In this document: positions 1-8,471 of the stretch, one piece after another
How the letters are laid out: the number at the start of each line of letters is the position of its first letter
How positions within the stretch are numbered: position 1 is the stretch's first letter
DNA from: Brucella anthropi ATCC 49188
Lineage (GTDB): Bacteria > Pseudomonadota > Alphaproteobacteria > Rhizobiales > Rhizobiaceae
Reading direction: 5' to 3'
DNA: 64,000 bases
NCBI RefSeq assembly: GCF_000017405.1
Contig: NC_009668.1
Coordinates: 124,001 to 188,000 of the forward strand
Notes under the pieces: model-generated
What the model was told of the DNA's origin: nothing
Seen by the model: only the letters and a program-made list of their open reading frames with translations
Database searches by the model: none
Translations under genes and position numbers: made by a program

Positions 1-83
1 GCCTGTCAAGATCGGATGATCGCATTGCGTGAAATGTGACGGACGTATAAACGGGTGAGCGGATCGCAAGGATTGGGGACAGC
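1..83. other. window-edge sequence with no gene seen
   Basis: This short stretch lies before the first gene. Forward frames meet stops quickly (for example TGA near position 16 in one frame and near 38 in another), so at most the last few codons of a preceding gene could lie here. It probably holds the promoter of the DeoR regulator, but no convincing -35/-10 pair or operator was seen. Confidence 0.4.
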
Positions 84-791
84 GTGAGCAGAATCAGCCG
101 GAAGGAAGAGCGGATTGCCGAACTGGCGGCGCTGGTCGATGACGTTGGCGTGCTTCGCCTGCGGGATGCGGCAGCGCGTCTTGGCGTGTCGGAAATGACG
201 ATTCGCCGCGATATCGGCAGCGATGGCGGGATGCTGAATTGTTTGGGTGGTTACATTATTCCCACGCAGGACGGTGTGAATGGCGATTATGTCTTTGATT
301 TTGAAAAAGACAGCCATGCCAATGCCAAAGCGCAGGCTTGTGCCGCAGCGGCAGCGTTGATCGAACCCTATGATACTGTTTTCATAGATTGCGGCACGAC
401 AATGCCGCACCTTGCTCACCGCATACCGCAGAACCAGCATATTACGGTTGTCTGCTACGCTCTCAACATTGCGGAAATCCTGTCGCAGCGCAGTGATGTG
501 CGGCTTATTGTTTTGGGCGGACTTTATCACCCGGAAGCGGCGTCGTTTTCAGGGGATGAGGGGATCGACGTCCTGAAGCGCGTCAACATCAACAAAGCTT
601 TCCTGTCGGCTGGCGGCGTCGACGAGCAGCACGGGGTTACGTGTTCACACTTCCATGAAGTACCGATCAAGCAGATGGCGATGCAGCGCGCTGTCGAAAA
701 ACATCTCGTCGTCGACAAGAGCAAATATGGCAAGGTCCGCGCCGCGCGCTTCGCGGGCATAACCGACTTCACGTCGATTGTGTCGGGCTAG
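84..791 (+). CDS. DeoR/GlpR-family transcriptional regulator
   Basis: 235 residues starting at GTG. The N-terminal 55 residues form the DeoR winged helix-turn-helix (RISRKEERIAEL, then LGVSEMTIRRDI, the family recognition-helix signature). The rest matches the DeoR sugar-phosphate sensor domain, with IDCGTTMPHLAHRIP near residue 100 corresponding to the family's phosphosugar-binding loop and VDKSKYGKV near residue 215 to its C-terminal motif. Such proteins usually repress a carbohydrate operon and are released by a phosphorylated sugar. The next gene points the other way, so its target operon is probably upstream of the window or elsewhere. The ligand cannot be predicted. The family call is secure; the GTG start is less so. 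Confidence 0.88.
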   Translation: MSRISRKEERIAELAALVDDVGVLRLRDAAARLGVSEMTIRRDIGSDGGMLNCLGGYIIPTQDGVNGDYVFDFEKDSHANAKAQACAAAAALIEPYDTVFIDCGTTMPHLAHRIPQNQHITVVCYALNIAEILSQRSDVRLIVLGGLYHPEAASFSGDEGIDVLKRVNINKAFLSAGGVDEQHGVTCSHFHEVPIKQMAMQRAVEKHLVVDKSKYGKVRAARFAGITDFTSIVSG

Positions 792-792
792 T

Positions 793-1386
793 TCATTTTT
801 TTCGGATCAGCAGGCCTTCCAGAAGCTTCCGGAATGCCTTGACGGCCCGCTTCGATGTGGTCTCGGGATCGTCTGAATTGGCAATCCATTGGGCCGCAGC
901 ACTGCTCGCCGCATTGATCAGCCGCGCGGCGGCTTCCGAGTCGATATCGACGATGACACCTTCTTCATGCAATGCGACAAGGCTGGTCGTTATCGTGCGG
1001 ATACAGCCATTGGCGCTCGGCCAGCTGGAGGGATCGCCGAACACCGCCGGTCCGTCGCGAAACATGATGCGCTGGATTTCCGGTTCCAGTGCCATTTCGA
1101 TATAGGCCGTATTCTCGTCGACAAAGCCCTGCCAGCGGTCGGGTGCCTTGGCGGAAATCGTGCACAGCCTTGCGGCCATCTCGCAATCGATTTCGTTGAT
1201 TACGGCCTGCAGAAGGCCTTTCTTGTCGCCGAAATGATGATAGAGCGCGCCGCGTGTCAGCCCGGCAGAGGCTGTAAAATCATCCATCGAAGCCTCAGTG
1301 TAACCAACGGTCCCGAAAGCCTTGCGGCCCGCAGCCATCAGCTTCGTCCTCGTTTCAGCAATCATTTCGCTTCGCGGTTTACGCAT
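793..1386 (-). CDS. TetR/AcrR-family repressor
   Basis: 197 residues from the ATG at 1386 (MRKPRSEM). An in-frame ATG lies at 1389 and another at 1407. AAAGGA sits at good distance only from 1386, and the 1407 codon lies inside an operator palindrome, so I prefer 1386. Residues about 10-60 are the TetR DNA-binding domain (LTRGALYHHFGDKKGLLQAV is the classic helix-turn-helix end). The C-terminal half is a variable ligand-binding domain ending in a lysine-rich tail. It is divergent from an MFS exporter and separated from it by three palindromes, the standard layout of a repressor controlling itself and an efflux gene. The inducer is unknown. Confidence 0.9.
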   Translation of the reverse strand: MRKPRSEMIAETRTKLMAAGRKAFGTVGYTEASMDDFTASAGLTRGALYHHFGDKKGLLQAVINEIDCEMAARLCTISAKAPDRWQGFVDENTAYIEMALEPEIQRIMFRDGPAVFGDPSSWPSANGCIRTITTSLVALHEEGVIVDIDSEAAARLINAASSAAAQWIANSDDPETTSKRAVKAFRKLLEGLLIRKK

Positions 1387-1405
1387 CATGATTCCTTTTA
1401 TTTGC

Positions 1406-1418
1406 ATACGCTGCGTAT
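1406..1418. promoter_or_regulatory. operator palindrome 1 for the TetR regulator
   Basis: ATACGC-T-GCGTAT, a perfect 6-1-6 inverted repeat centred on 1412, just upstream of the TetR start codon. It is the first of three related palindromes in the divergent promoter region, which supports its being a binding site of the adjacent TetR repressor. Confidence 0.75.
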
Positions 1419-1428
1419 ATTAGTTGAC

Positions 1429-1441
1429 ATACGCCGCGTAT
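1429..1441. promoter_or_regulatory. operator palindrome 2 for the TetR regulator
   Basis: ATACGC-C-GCGTAT, a perfect 6-1-6 inverted repeat centred on 1435, 23 bp from the first. TTGAC-like bases precede it (TAGTTGACATACG), so it may overlap a promoter element. Confidence 0.75.
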
Positions 1442-1457
1442 CAATTATTTAATTAAC

Positions 1458-1470
1458 ATACGGACCGTAT
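1458..1470. promoter_or_regulatory. operator palindrome 3 for the TetR regulator
   Basis: ATACGG-A-CCGTAT, extended by outer C and G to a 15 bp palindrome at 1457-1471, centred on 1464 and 29 bp from the second site. It lies 38 bp before the MFS start codon, positioned to block that transcript. Confidence 0.75.
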
Positions 1471-1508
1471 GCAAGTGTTGTAATTTCCCCTTTCAAGGAC
1501 CCACTCCG

Positions 1509-2741
1509 ATGTCCAATCCATATAGAGAAATTTTCAGCGCCCCAGGCGCTATCGGCTTTTCGGCGGCGGCCTTTTTCGCCCGTCTTCCCATCGCGATGGC
1601 CCCTGTCGGCATCGTGGCCATGCTTGCGCAGACGCACGGCGAATATTGGCTGGCGGGCGCGGTGTCTGCCACTTTCGCGCTCACGAATGCATTCATAGCG
1701 CCGCAGATTTCACGCCTTGTCGACCGTTACGGACAAAGCCGCATCGTCATGCCTGCCACGGTCGTTTCGGTGATAGCCTTCGCCTTTCTGCTCGTAGCGA
1801 CAAATCAGGGCTGGGCAAACTGGACATTGTTCGTCTCGGCATTTTTTGCCGGTGCCATGCCCAGCATCCCGGCCATGGTAAGGGCAAGATGGACGGAAAT
1901 TTTCCGCAATCGCCCCGAACTGAACACCGCTTTCGCATTCGAGTCGGCGGCGGATGAGTTGGTCTATATTTCAGGCGCTTCCCTTTCCGTGGCGCTGGCG
2001 GTGTCCCTTTTCCCCGAAGCGGGGATGCTTATCAGCACGGCTTTTCTGGCCGTGGGCACGATCGCCTTCCTCCTGCAGCGCTCCAGTGAACCGCCAGTTC
2101 GTGCGCTCGATCAGGACAGCCCGCAACGTTCCGCTATCTGGTCGCGTCCCGTTCAGATCATCACGCTGGCACTTATCTTCGTCGGCTCCACCTTTGCGAC
2201 AGCCGAAGTCAGTGCTGTGGCGATCACAAGCGAGCTTGGTCAGCCCGGTGCGGCCAGCCTTGTGATCGGTGTCTATGCCATCGGTTCGTTTCTTGTGGGG
2301 ATAACGCTCGGTGCATTGTCGCTTCGGATGCCTCTACAGCGCCAGTTGATGATTGCCGTCAGCGTGCTGGCACTGACTGCCTTGCCATTACCCTTCGCTG
2401 GCACATCGACCACGCTTCTTGCCGTGGCGGTGTTCGTCAGCGGTGTTGCGATTTCTCCGACATTCATCACGGCCTTCGGCCTTATCGAACGCCGCGTGCC
2501 TGAGACTATGCTGACCGAAGGCATTACCTGGGTCATGACGGGCATCGGCATCGGAATGGCGTTTGGTGCGTTCGTTTCCGGTTGGGTGGTCGACAATTTC
2601 GGTGCAGCAAACGGCTTCTGGGTTTCTGTTGTCGCCAGCCTCAGCGCGGTTGCAACCGTCGCGCTTGGTCAGGCCAGCCTGTCCGGCACGCGGGAAGCAG
2701 TCGAATGCGACGCGCTGTGCGCAGCAGAAGCGGCAGAGTAG
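1509..2741 (+). CDS. MFS transporter, probable drug or metabolite exporter
   Basis: 410 residues, an ordinary length for a 12-helix major facilitator protein. Hydrophobic segments run from about residue 15 to 390 with a basic loop (RLVDRYGQSR, near residue 70) equivalent to the MFS motif A between helices 2 and 3. A central charged stretch around residues 195-210 separates the two halves. The ATG is preceded by CAAGGACCCACTCCG, which offers a Shine-Dalgarno AAGGA. It is divergent from and probably repressed by the TetR regulator. The substrate cannot be read from the sequence; the pairing with TetR suggests efflux of a toxic compound. Confidence 0.85.
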   Translation: MSNPYREIFSAPGAIGFSAAAFFARLPIAMAPVGIVAMLAQTHGEYWLAGAVSATFALTNAFIAPQISRLVDRYGQSRIVMPATVVSVIAFAFLLVATNQGWANWTLFVSAFFAGAMPSIPAMVRARWTEIFRNRPELNTAFAFESAADELVYISGASLSVALAVSLFPEAGMLISTAFLAVGTIAFLLQRSSEPPVRALDQDSPQRSAIWSRPVQIITLALIFVGSTFATAEVSAVAITSELGQPGAASLVIGVYAIGSFLVGITLGALSLRMPLQRQLMIAVSVLALTALPLPFAGTSTTLLAVAVFVSGVAISPTFITAFGLIERRVPETMLTEGITWVMTGIGIGMAFGAFVSGWVVDNFGAANGFWVSVVASLSAVATVALGQASLSGTREAVECDALCAAEAAE

Positions 2742-2750
2742 CTAAATAGG

Positions 2751-2775
2751 GACGAGCGGGTAGGGCCCGCTCGTC
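2751..2775. terminator. hairpin between convergent MFS and LysR genes
   Basis: GACGAGCGGG pairs perfectly with CCCGCTCGTC across a 5-base loop (2761-2765). It follows the MFS stop and overlaps the last codon of the LysR gene on the other strand, so it can end both transcripts. There is no clear T-run, so its strength as an intrinsic terminator is uncertain. Confidence 0.65.
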
Positions 2776-3733
2776 AATCTCCGTAAATACGGTCTTCCAG
2801 CGGTGTGGAAGCGATCAATCCCTTCAATCCGGCCAGCATGGCTTTCTCGGCCTTATTGAGATTGGTTTCAGGATTGTGGATCAGGAAAACATCGATGGCG
2901 GGCGGGTTGTCGTAAGGCGGCAAACGCCAGAGAAGACCGTCATCAATCTCGCGTCGCGCCACATGCAGCGGAAGCGGGCCGATACCAAGGCCGGTAATGA
3001 TCATCCGGCGCACTTCTTCAAGGCTCGACGAGGTGCCGACGACATCCGGTGAAAGCCGCGCCTCACTGCGTAGCAGAGCTACCGGGCGCAGCGCGTCGGC
3101 AATATGATCTGTCTGGAACGAAACCGATGGTTCTCCCTTCAGATCGGCAAGCGTCAGCCCGGACTGGCCGAACATCCGGTGCCGGGGGCCGCAGAAAAAG
3201 CCGAAGAATTCGCGATAGACCATGGTGTAGTCGAGCGCCGGATCTCGATTGCTCACCAGCCCAAGACCGAAAGAAGCACGCTTCTCCCGAACCAGTCGCG
3301 CGACTTCGGTGCTGGCGGATACATTGATCGTCAGCGTCGCTCGCGGGTGCTGTTCGTGAAAAAGTTCAAGCGCCCGGTCGAAGATCGGCGAAACAATGTG
3401 ACTGGCCACCGATATGGTGACATGGCCGGTTACATCGTCACCGACCCCACGCACAAGCTGCGGCAGTTGCGAAATAGCGCCGAAGACTTCGATGCTCTGT
3501 TCATAGAGCAGTTTGCCGACTTCGGTCAGCTCAAAATGGGTGGCGTCACGCTCCACCAGTCGCTGGCCGATGCGGTCTTCCAGCCGGCGCAGCGCATTGC
3601 TCACACTTGGTTGCTTGAGATTGAGCCGTTCTGCAGCGCGGGTGATGCTTTTCACTTCAGCAATCACCACGAAACTGCGCAGAAGGTTCCAGTCCAGATC
3701 CCAGACAAGGCGCTCGGGGCGGTGCAGCGACAT
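2774..3733 (-). CDS. LysR-family regulator of the adjacent uptake/catabolic operon
   Basis: 319 residues from MSLHRPERLVW at 3733; a further in-frame ATG at 3745 is possible. The N-terminus holds the LysR winged helix-turn-helix (LLRSFVVIAEVKSITRAAERL then QPSVSNALRRLEDRIGQRL). The remaining 240 residues are the periplasmic-binding-protein-like effector domain. It is transcribed away from the amino-acid ABC transporter operon beginning at 3870, the usual arrangement for a LysR protein activating its neighbour and repressing itself. The inducer is presumably the transported compound or a breakdown product. No convincing T-N11-A site could be singled out in the AT-rich 3746-3869 gap. Confidence 0.88.
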   Translation of the reverse strand: MSLHRPERLVWDLDWNLLRSFVVIAEVKSITRAAERLNLKQPSVSNALRRLEDRIGQRLVERDATHFELTEVGKLLYEQSIEVFGAISQLPQLVRGVGDDVTGHVTISVASHIVSPIFDRALELFHEQHPRATLTINVSASTEVARLVREKRASFGLGLVSNRDPALDYTMVYREFFGFFCGPRHRMFGQSGLTLADLKGEPSVSFQTDHIADALRPVALLRSEARLSPDVVGTSSSLEEVRRMIITGLGIGPLPLHVARREIDDGLLWRLPPYDNPPAIDVFLIHNPETNLNKAEKAMLAGLKGLIASTPLEDRIYGD

Positions 3734-3869
3734 GGTTTTATCCATTCATGAAATCTATGTAATCCATTCCCATTATCTATTTGCGAAATGCATCCATAAA
3801 AGCAATCATGAAAATTGGGAGGCATCAAATAGCCTCAAGAAAAACAAACAAGAGGAAGTCGGGAACAGC

Positions 3870-4655
3870 ATGTTTAACAAATTCACGGGTTTCATCGCCG
3901 CTGCCGCGATTGCCGCCACCGCAGTTTTTGCTGTAGCGCCCGCACAGGCGGATGATCTTGAAAAGATCAAGGCATCGGGCGAACTGAAGATCGCCATGAG
4001 CGGCCAGTATCCGCCGTTCAATTTCGTCAATGAGAAGAACGAGGTCGTGGGTTTCGATGCTTCCATCGGTTCGGCGATTGCCGAGCGCATGCAGTTGAAG
4101 CCACAGCTCATCACCACCGCATGGGACGGTATCGTTGCCGGTCTTCGGGCGGGGAAGTTCGACACGGTGGTCGGCTCCATGACGATCACGCCGGAACGCG
4201 AGAAGGCAGTGGACTTTGTGGGACCATATTATCACGCGGGCCGCGCGGTTTTCGTGAAGGAAGATTCCGCCGTTCAGAAGCTCGACGATCTCAAGGGCAA
4301 GACACTGGGCGTAACGCTTGGTGAAACCCATGAGAAGTGGGCGCGAGAACAGGGTGGCTGGACCATTCGCACCTATAAGGGTCTGCCGGAACTGATGCTT
4401 GAACTGAATTCGGGTCGTGTCGACGCCATTGTCGTCGACAACATCCCGGTCATGGTGGCGATCAAGGAAACCGGACAGAAAGTCCGCAAGCTCGATACGC
4501 CGGACATTGAAGGCGGCAGCGTTGCAATCGGTATCGCCATTCGCAAGAACAATCCCGAGCTGAAGGCAGCGATGCAGAAAGCTCTCGACGAGATCATGGC
4601 CGATGGCACCTATGAAAAGATCTCGATGGAATGGGTCGGCAGCGACATTCGCTGA
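3870..4655 (+). CDS. polar amino-acid ABC transporter, periplasmic binding protein
   Basis: 261 residues. I chose the ATG at 3870 because it gives a clean signal peptide (basic MFNKF, hydrophobic core, APAQA cleavage before DDLEKIK); the frame stays open upstream to 3513 but that part overlaps the LysR gene and promoter. The mature protein is a family 3 solute-binding protein: SGELKIAMSGQYPPFNF near residue 38, VVGFDASIGSAIAERM, GRVDAIVVDNIPV near residue 185 and YEKISMEWVG at the end. It captures a polar amino acid or related zwitterion in the periplasm and hands it to the two permeases and the ATPase that follow. It is the first gene of the operon and is followed by a strong hairpin. Confidence 0.92.
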   Translation: MFNKFTGFIAAAAIAATAVFAVAPAQADDLEKIKASGELKIAMSGQYPPFNFVNEKNEVVGFDASIGSAIAERMQLKPQLITTAWDGIVAGLRAGKFDTVVGSMTITPEREKAVDFVGPYYHAGRAVFVKEDSAVQKLDDLKGKTLGVTLGETHEKWAREQGGWTIRTYKGLPELMLELNSGRVDAIVVDNIPVMVAIKETGQKVRKLDTPDIEGGSVAIGIAIRKNNPELKAAMQKALDEIMADGTYEKISMEWVGSDIR

Positions 4656-4667
4656 TACGTCGTCATT

Positions 4668-4692
4668 CCGGCCCGGCATATGTCCGGGCCGG
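4668..4692 (+). promoter_or_regulatory. intercistronic hairpin after the binding-protein gene
   Basis: CCGGCCCGG and CCGGGCCGG form a perfect 9 bp stem around a 7-base loop (4677-4683). It lies in the 65-base gap between the binding-protein and permease genes and has no T-run. Such structures commonly protect the binding-protein message from 3' exonucleases so that it is made in excess over the membrane parts; here that is inference. Confidence 0.6.
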
Positions 4693-4720
4693 TTGAGAAC
4701 CGATTGACCGGAGTTTTCCG

Positions 4721-5368
4721 ATGGATTTTGCGTTGATGCAGCGCGTCCTCCCGTTCTTTCTGGAGGCGGCATGGGTAACTGTGCAAATTTCCGCGCTGGC
4801 CCTGATCCTGGGCTTTGCGGTGGCCGCAATACTCGTGGCGGGCCGCTTGTCTCGTTCCCCCATTCTGCGCGGACTTGCAGCTGCCTATGTCAGTGTCTTT
4901 CGCGGCACGCCTTGCCTTGTGCAGCTCTTCATTCTCTATTTCGGCGGTCCGCAGATCGGCATCAATCTGGAACCGTTTGCTGCTGGCGTTATCGGGCTTG
5001 GGCTGAACATCGGCGCCTATATGTCGGAATCGATCCGTGGAGCGATCCAGAGCGTCGATCGCGGCCAGAGCGAAGCCGCGCGCTCCATCGGCTTCGGGCG
5101 TGGCCAGACCATGCGGTTCGTCGTGCTGCCGCAGGCCGCTCGCCTCATGATCCGTCCGCTGGGCGTCAACGCTATTGCCCTTTTGAAGGGTTCGGCGCTG
5201 GTCTCGACCATTTCGGTGGTTGAGCTGACCTATACGGCGCAGCGTTTCATCGGTTCGACCTACAAACCGTTCGAGATTTTCGGCGTTGCAGCCGTTCTCT
5301 ACATGATCATCATCTATATCGTGGCGCGCGGGGTCGATCTCCTCGACAAGCGCTTCGCGGCGCAGTGA
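4721..5368 (+). CDS. amino-acid ABC transporter permease 1
   Basis: 215 residues, the usual size for a HisM/GlnP-type inner-membrane permease. The EAA loop that contacts the ATPase is present around residues 120-150 (SEAARSIGFGRGQTMRFVVL, followed by PQAARLMIRPLG). About five hydrophobic helices can be seen, and FRGTPCLVQLFILYFGGP is the conserved early loop. It forms a heterodimer with the next permease. Its TGA stop lies 11 bases before the ATG of permease 2. Confidence 0.93.
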   Translation: MDFALMQRVLPFFLEAAWVTVQISALALILGFAVAAILVAGRLSRSPILRGLAAAYVSVFRGTPCLVQLFILYFGGPQIGINLEPFAAGVIGLGLNIGAYMSESIRGAIQSVDRGQSEAARSIGFGRGQTMRFVVLPQAARLMIRPLGVNAIALLKGSALVSTISVVELTYTAQRFIGSTYKPFEIFGVAAVLYMIIIYIVARGVDLLDKRFAAQ

Positions 5369-5379
5369 GGGAGGACTGG

Positions 5380-6039
5380 ATGCAAGCCCTCGATTTCAGC
5401 ATCGTCACTCCCTATACGGATCTGCTTCTGACCGGCCTTTGGTGGACGCTGGTTCTGACCGTTTCGTCGGCATTCTTGAGCTTCGTGCTGGGGATCGCAT
5501 TTGCGCTGGTTGTGCTTTATGCGCCTGCCATTCTGGCCTATCCGGTGCGTTTCTTCATGTGGCTGTTCATGGGAACGCCGCTTCTGCTGCAACTGTTCCT
5601 GATCTATTTCGGGCTGGTACAGATCGGCATCAATATCCCCGCGCTTGGCGCTGGCATTATCGGCCTCAGCCTGCACTTCGCGGTCTATAATGCCGACATT
5701 ATCCGGGCAGGTATTGTGGCAGTCGATCCCGGCCAGATGGAAGGCGCCCGTTCCATCGGGTTCAGCCATGGTCAGGCTTTGCGTTATGTCGTCATTCCGC
5801 AGGCGATCCGCAACACGATCCCGCCGATCGGCAACAACATGATCGTTCTTCTGAAGGACACGTCGCTGGTTTCGATCATCGGCATTGCGGAACTGGTGCA
5901 CAGCGCCCAGCTTGCAATCAGCGAAACCTTCAGCCCGTTTGAATTCTATATCACCGTCGCGGCCATCTATTACGTGGTCAATCTGGTCCTTGAGGCCGGT
6001 TTGCGGCGCATTGAAAGAAAAGTGGAGGTCACGCGATGA
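5380..6039 (+). CDS. amino-acid ABC transporter permease 2
   Basis: 219 residues from ATG 5380, preceded by GAGGGAGGAC at good spacing; a GTG at 5365 overlapping the previous stop is the weaker option. It is the same HisM/GlnP family as its neighbour, with [19 protein letters not shown] and the EAA loop ([20 protein letters not shown] then [12 protein letters not shown]). Its end overlaps the ATPase start (ATGA), so the subunits are translationally coupled. It forms the second half of the membrane channel. Confidence 0.93.
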   Translation: MQALDFSIVTPYTDLLLTGLWWTLVLTVSSAFLSFVLGIAFALVVLYAPAILAYPVRFFMWLFMGTPLLLQLFLIYFGLVQIGINIPALGAGIIGLSLHFAVYNADIIRAGIVAVDPGQMEGARSIGFSHGQALRYVVIPQAIRNTIPPIGNNMIVLLKDTSLVSIIGIAELVHSAQLAISETFSPFEFYITVAAIYYVVNLVLEAGLRRIERKVEVTR

Positions 6040-6809
6040 GCAGCTCCAAATCGGCAAAACCGATGGTCGAAGTGAAGGATGCCCGGAAGGCTTACGGCGC
6101 GCTGGAAGTGCTGAAAGGCATCGACCTTTCAGTGGCGCGCGGCCAGATCGTGGCGATCATCGGTCCCAGCGGTTCCGGCAAAAGCACGCTTCTGCGTTCG
6201 ATCAATCATCTGGAAACGCTGAATGGTGGCGAAGTCTGGCTCGATGGCGTGCAGGTCAACCAGCCGCTGGCAGGACAGGCCTTCGAAAAGCACATCAATG
6301 CGGTGCGCCAGCAGATGGGCATGGTGTTTCAGCACTTCAACCTGTTCCCGCATCTGACGGTGCTGGAAAACATCACGCTCGGTCCGATCAAGCTGAAAGG
6401 CATGGGCAAGGACGCGGCCTGCACACTGGCGCTGGAGCTTTTGTCGAAGGTGGGGCTTGCCGACAAGATCGATGTCTACCCTTCGCGCCTGTCGGGCGGT
6501 CAGAAGCAGCGCGTGGCCATTGCGCGAGCGCTCGCCATGCAGCCGAAGGTGATGCTGTTCGACGAGGCTACTTCGGCGCTCGATCCCGAGCTGGTGGACG
6601 AGGTCAATGCCGTCATGAAGCAGCTTGCCGTCGAACATATGACGATGCTGATCGTCACGCACGAGATGCGTTTTGCCGGTGAGGTTGCCGACCGCATTCT
6701 GTTCATGGATGGCGGCGTGGTGGTGGAAGAGGGACCGCCGGATCAGATTTTGAGCAATCCGGTGCAGGAGCGTACCCGCTCCTTCCTTAAGAAATATCTG
6801 GCTGCCTGA
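6036..6809 (+). CDS. amino-acid ABC transporter ATPase
   Basis: 257 residues. Walker [10 protein letters not shown] is at residues 43-51, the ABC signature LSGGQKQR near 152, Walker [15 protein letters not shown] near 172 and the switch histidine in THEMRF near 207. It belongs to the HisP/GlnQ polar amino-acid branch ([20 protein letters not shown]). It energises import through the two permeases. The start codon overlaps the previous stop by four bases. Confidence 0.95.
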   Translation: MSSSKSAKPMVEVKDARKAYGALEVLKGIDLSVARGQIVAIIGPSGSGKSTLLRSINHLETLNGGEVWLDGVQVNQPLAGQAFEKHINAVRQQMGMVFQHFNLFPHLTVLENITLGPIKLKGMGKDAACTLALELLSKVGLADKIDVYPSRLSGGQKQRVAIARALAMQPKVMLFDEATSALDPELVDEVNAVMKQLAVEHMTMLIVTHEMRFAGEVADRILFMDGGVVVEEGPPDQILSNPVQERTRSFLKKYLAA

Positions 6810-6818
6810 GGTATCAGA

Positions 6819-8459
6819 ATGAGCGAGAGACACCTCAACGAATTTCCCGATTTCGGGCTGACCCCGGCCCAGCGGCGTGAAGCCGTGCTTGGTCATTATT
6901 ACGAATATCCCGGCATGGACGGGCCTCGCGGCGAAATCTGGTGCTATACCGATGCCTATTCCTATCTTCCGGGTGCGACGGTTCATCTACAGGTGAGCGC
7001 AACCGCCTCGCGTTTCGATATCGAGATTGTGCGGGACGGGGCGGTGGAAACGCCGGTCTTCTCCAAACGCGGGATCGACTGCAAATGGCAGGACACACCG
7101 GCGCAATGTTCGGTTGTCGGTTGCGATTGGGAAACGACTTTCGATTTCAAGACGGATGAGAACTGGCCTTCCGGCGCTTATCGCATCACGTTGAAGGCGC
7201 ATGGCAATGACGGTCAGTCGATCCATTGCCATCACCTTTTCATCCTGCGCCCAGCGGCGGGCCGTAAGCCGGGTCGTATCCTGCAGGTCGCTGCCACCGG
7301 CACATGGACAGCCTATAATACCTGGGGCGGCTCCAACCATTATCAGGGCATTACCGGGCCGAACGGCGATCAATATGCGACGACGGTGAGCATCGAGCGC
7401 CCGTTCTGCCGTGGCTTTGTTGTCCTGCCATCCGATGCGCCGCGCGTGCCGCTGGAAATTGTGACGCCGCCAGCCGCCCCCCCGCGCTATCCGCATATGG
7501 AATGGGCCTATGCCAACGGCTATTCCAAGAAATATACCTCTTCCGGCTGGGCAAGCTATGACAGCCTGTTCTTCCGCTGGGCCGAGCGGGAAGGCTACGC
7601 GGTCGATCTCGCCAGTCAGCACGAGCTGCATTTTTCGCCGGAAATCCTCGACGGTTATGACTGCGTTGCCTTTGTCGGTCACGACGAATACTGGACGTGG
7701 GAAATGCGTGATGCCGTCGATAATTATGTCGATGGCGGCGGTCGTGCGGCCCGTTTTGCGGGCAATTTCATGTGGCAGACACGGCTTGAGGACAATGGCA
7801 AGCGCCAGACCTGCTACAAGTATCGCGCCCGCGCCGAAGACCCGGTCTATCGCTCCGCTGATCCGCGTCGCACCAGCGGGTGCTGGGAAGCGACTGAAAC
7901 CGGACGGCCTGCTGCCGAAACTTTCGGCCTCAATGCGTTGCGCGGGCTTTACGTCGGCTGGGGCGGTTGTGCCCCGCGCGGCGTACGCGGCTTCCCGGTC
8001 TATCGCCCAGAGCATTGGGCCTTTGCGGGAACCGGCATCTATTACGGCGATCTCCTGGGCTCGGAAGGCCATGCCTTCGGCTATGAGGTTGACGGGCTCG
8101 ACTATGTGATCCGGGGAGGATTGCCGGAGCCGGAGGAGGGCAGTGGCGCTCCCGATGGATTGCAGATTCTGGCGCTCGGCATGTCGTCTCTCAAGGAGGA
8201 GAGTGCAGATATTCCAGCCGACGACCAGTTCCTCTCCGATGCCGATGCCAAATTCGTGGCCGATACGCTGATCGGCGACAATGGTGATGCAGCCGTCGAA
8301 CGCATCAAGCGCGGCTGCGGCATGATCGTCAATTTCCCACGCGGCAAGGGCGAGGTCTTCCACGCCGGAAGCTGCGAGTGGGTAGCGGCTCTCAAACGCG
8401 GCGACCGCATGGTCGAGCGTGTGACGGCCAATGTTCTCAACCAATATCTCAAGCGCTGA
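6819..8459 (+). CDS. N,N-dimethylformamidase large-subunit-like protein
   Basis: 546 residues. Residues about 35-145 look like a beta-sandwich domain. From residue 150 on the protein resembles the C-terminal domain of the N,N-dimethylformamidase large subunit, with VAATGTWTAYNTWGGSNHY, FVGHDEYWTWEMRDAVDNYV, HWAFAGTGIYYGDLLG and FHAGSCEW. In the characterised enzyme, as I recall, a mononuclear iron is held by two tyrosines and one glutamate; YY and the Glu of SCEW are candidates here. It is shorter than the classical large subunit (about 760 residues), and no small-subunit gene is adjacent, so the substrate is probably not dimethylformamide. Co-transcription with the importer suggests hydrolysis of an imported amide. 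Fold family fairly sure, reaction unsure. Confidence 0.7.
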   Translation: MSERHLNEFPDFGLTPAQRREAVLGHYYEYPGMDGPRGEIWCYTDAYSYLPGATVHLQVSATASRFDIEIVRDGAVETPVFSKRGIDCKWQDTPAQCSVVGCDWETTFDFKTDENWPSGAYRITLKAHGNDGQSIHCHHLFILRPAAGRKPGRILQVAATGTWTAYNTWGGSNHYQGITGPNGDQYATTVSIERPFCRGFVVLPSDAPRVPLEIVTPPAAPPRYPHMEWAYANGYSKKYTSSGWASYDSLFFRWAEREGYAVDLASQHELHFSPEILDGYDCVAFVGHDEYWTWEMRDAVDNYVDGGGRAARFAGNFMWQTRLEDNGKRQTCYKYRARAEDPVYRSADPRRTSGCWEATETGRPAAETFGLNALRGLYVGWGGCAPRGVRGFPVYRPEHWAFAGTGIYYGDLLGSEGHAFGYEVDGLDYVIRGGLPEPEEGSGAPDGLQILALGMSSLKEESADIPADDQFLSDADAKFVADTLIGDNGDAAVERIKRGCGMIVNFPRGKGEVFHAGSCEWVAALKRGDRMVERVTANVLNQYLKR

Positions 8460-8471
8460 CAGAGTAACGCC

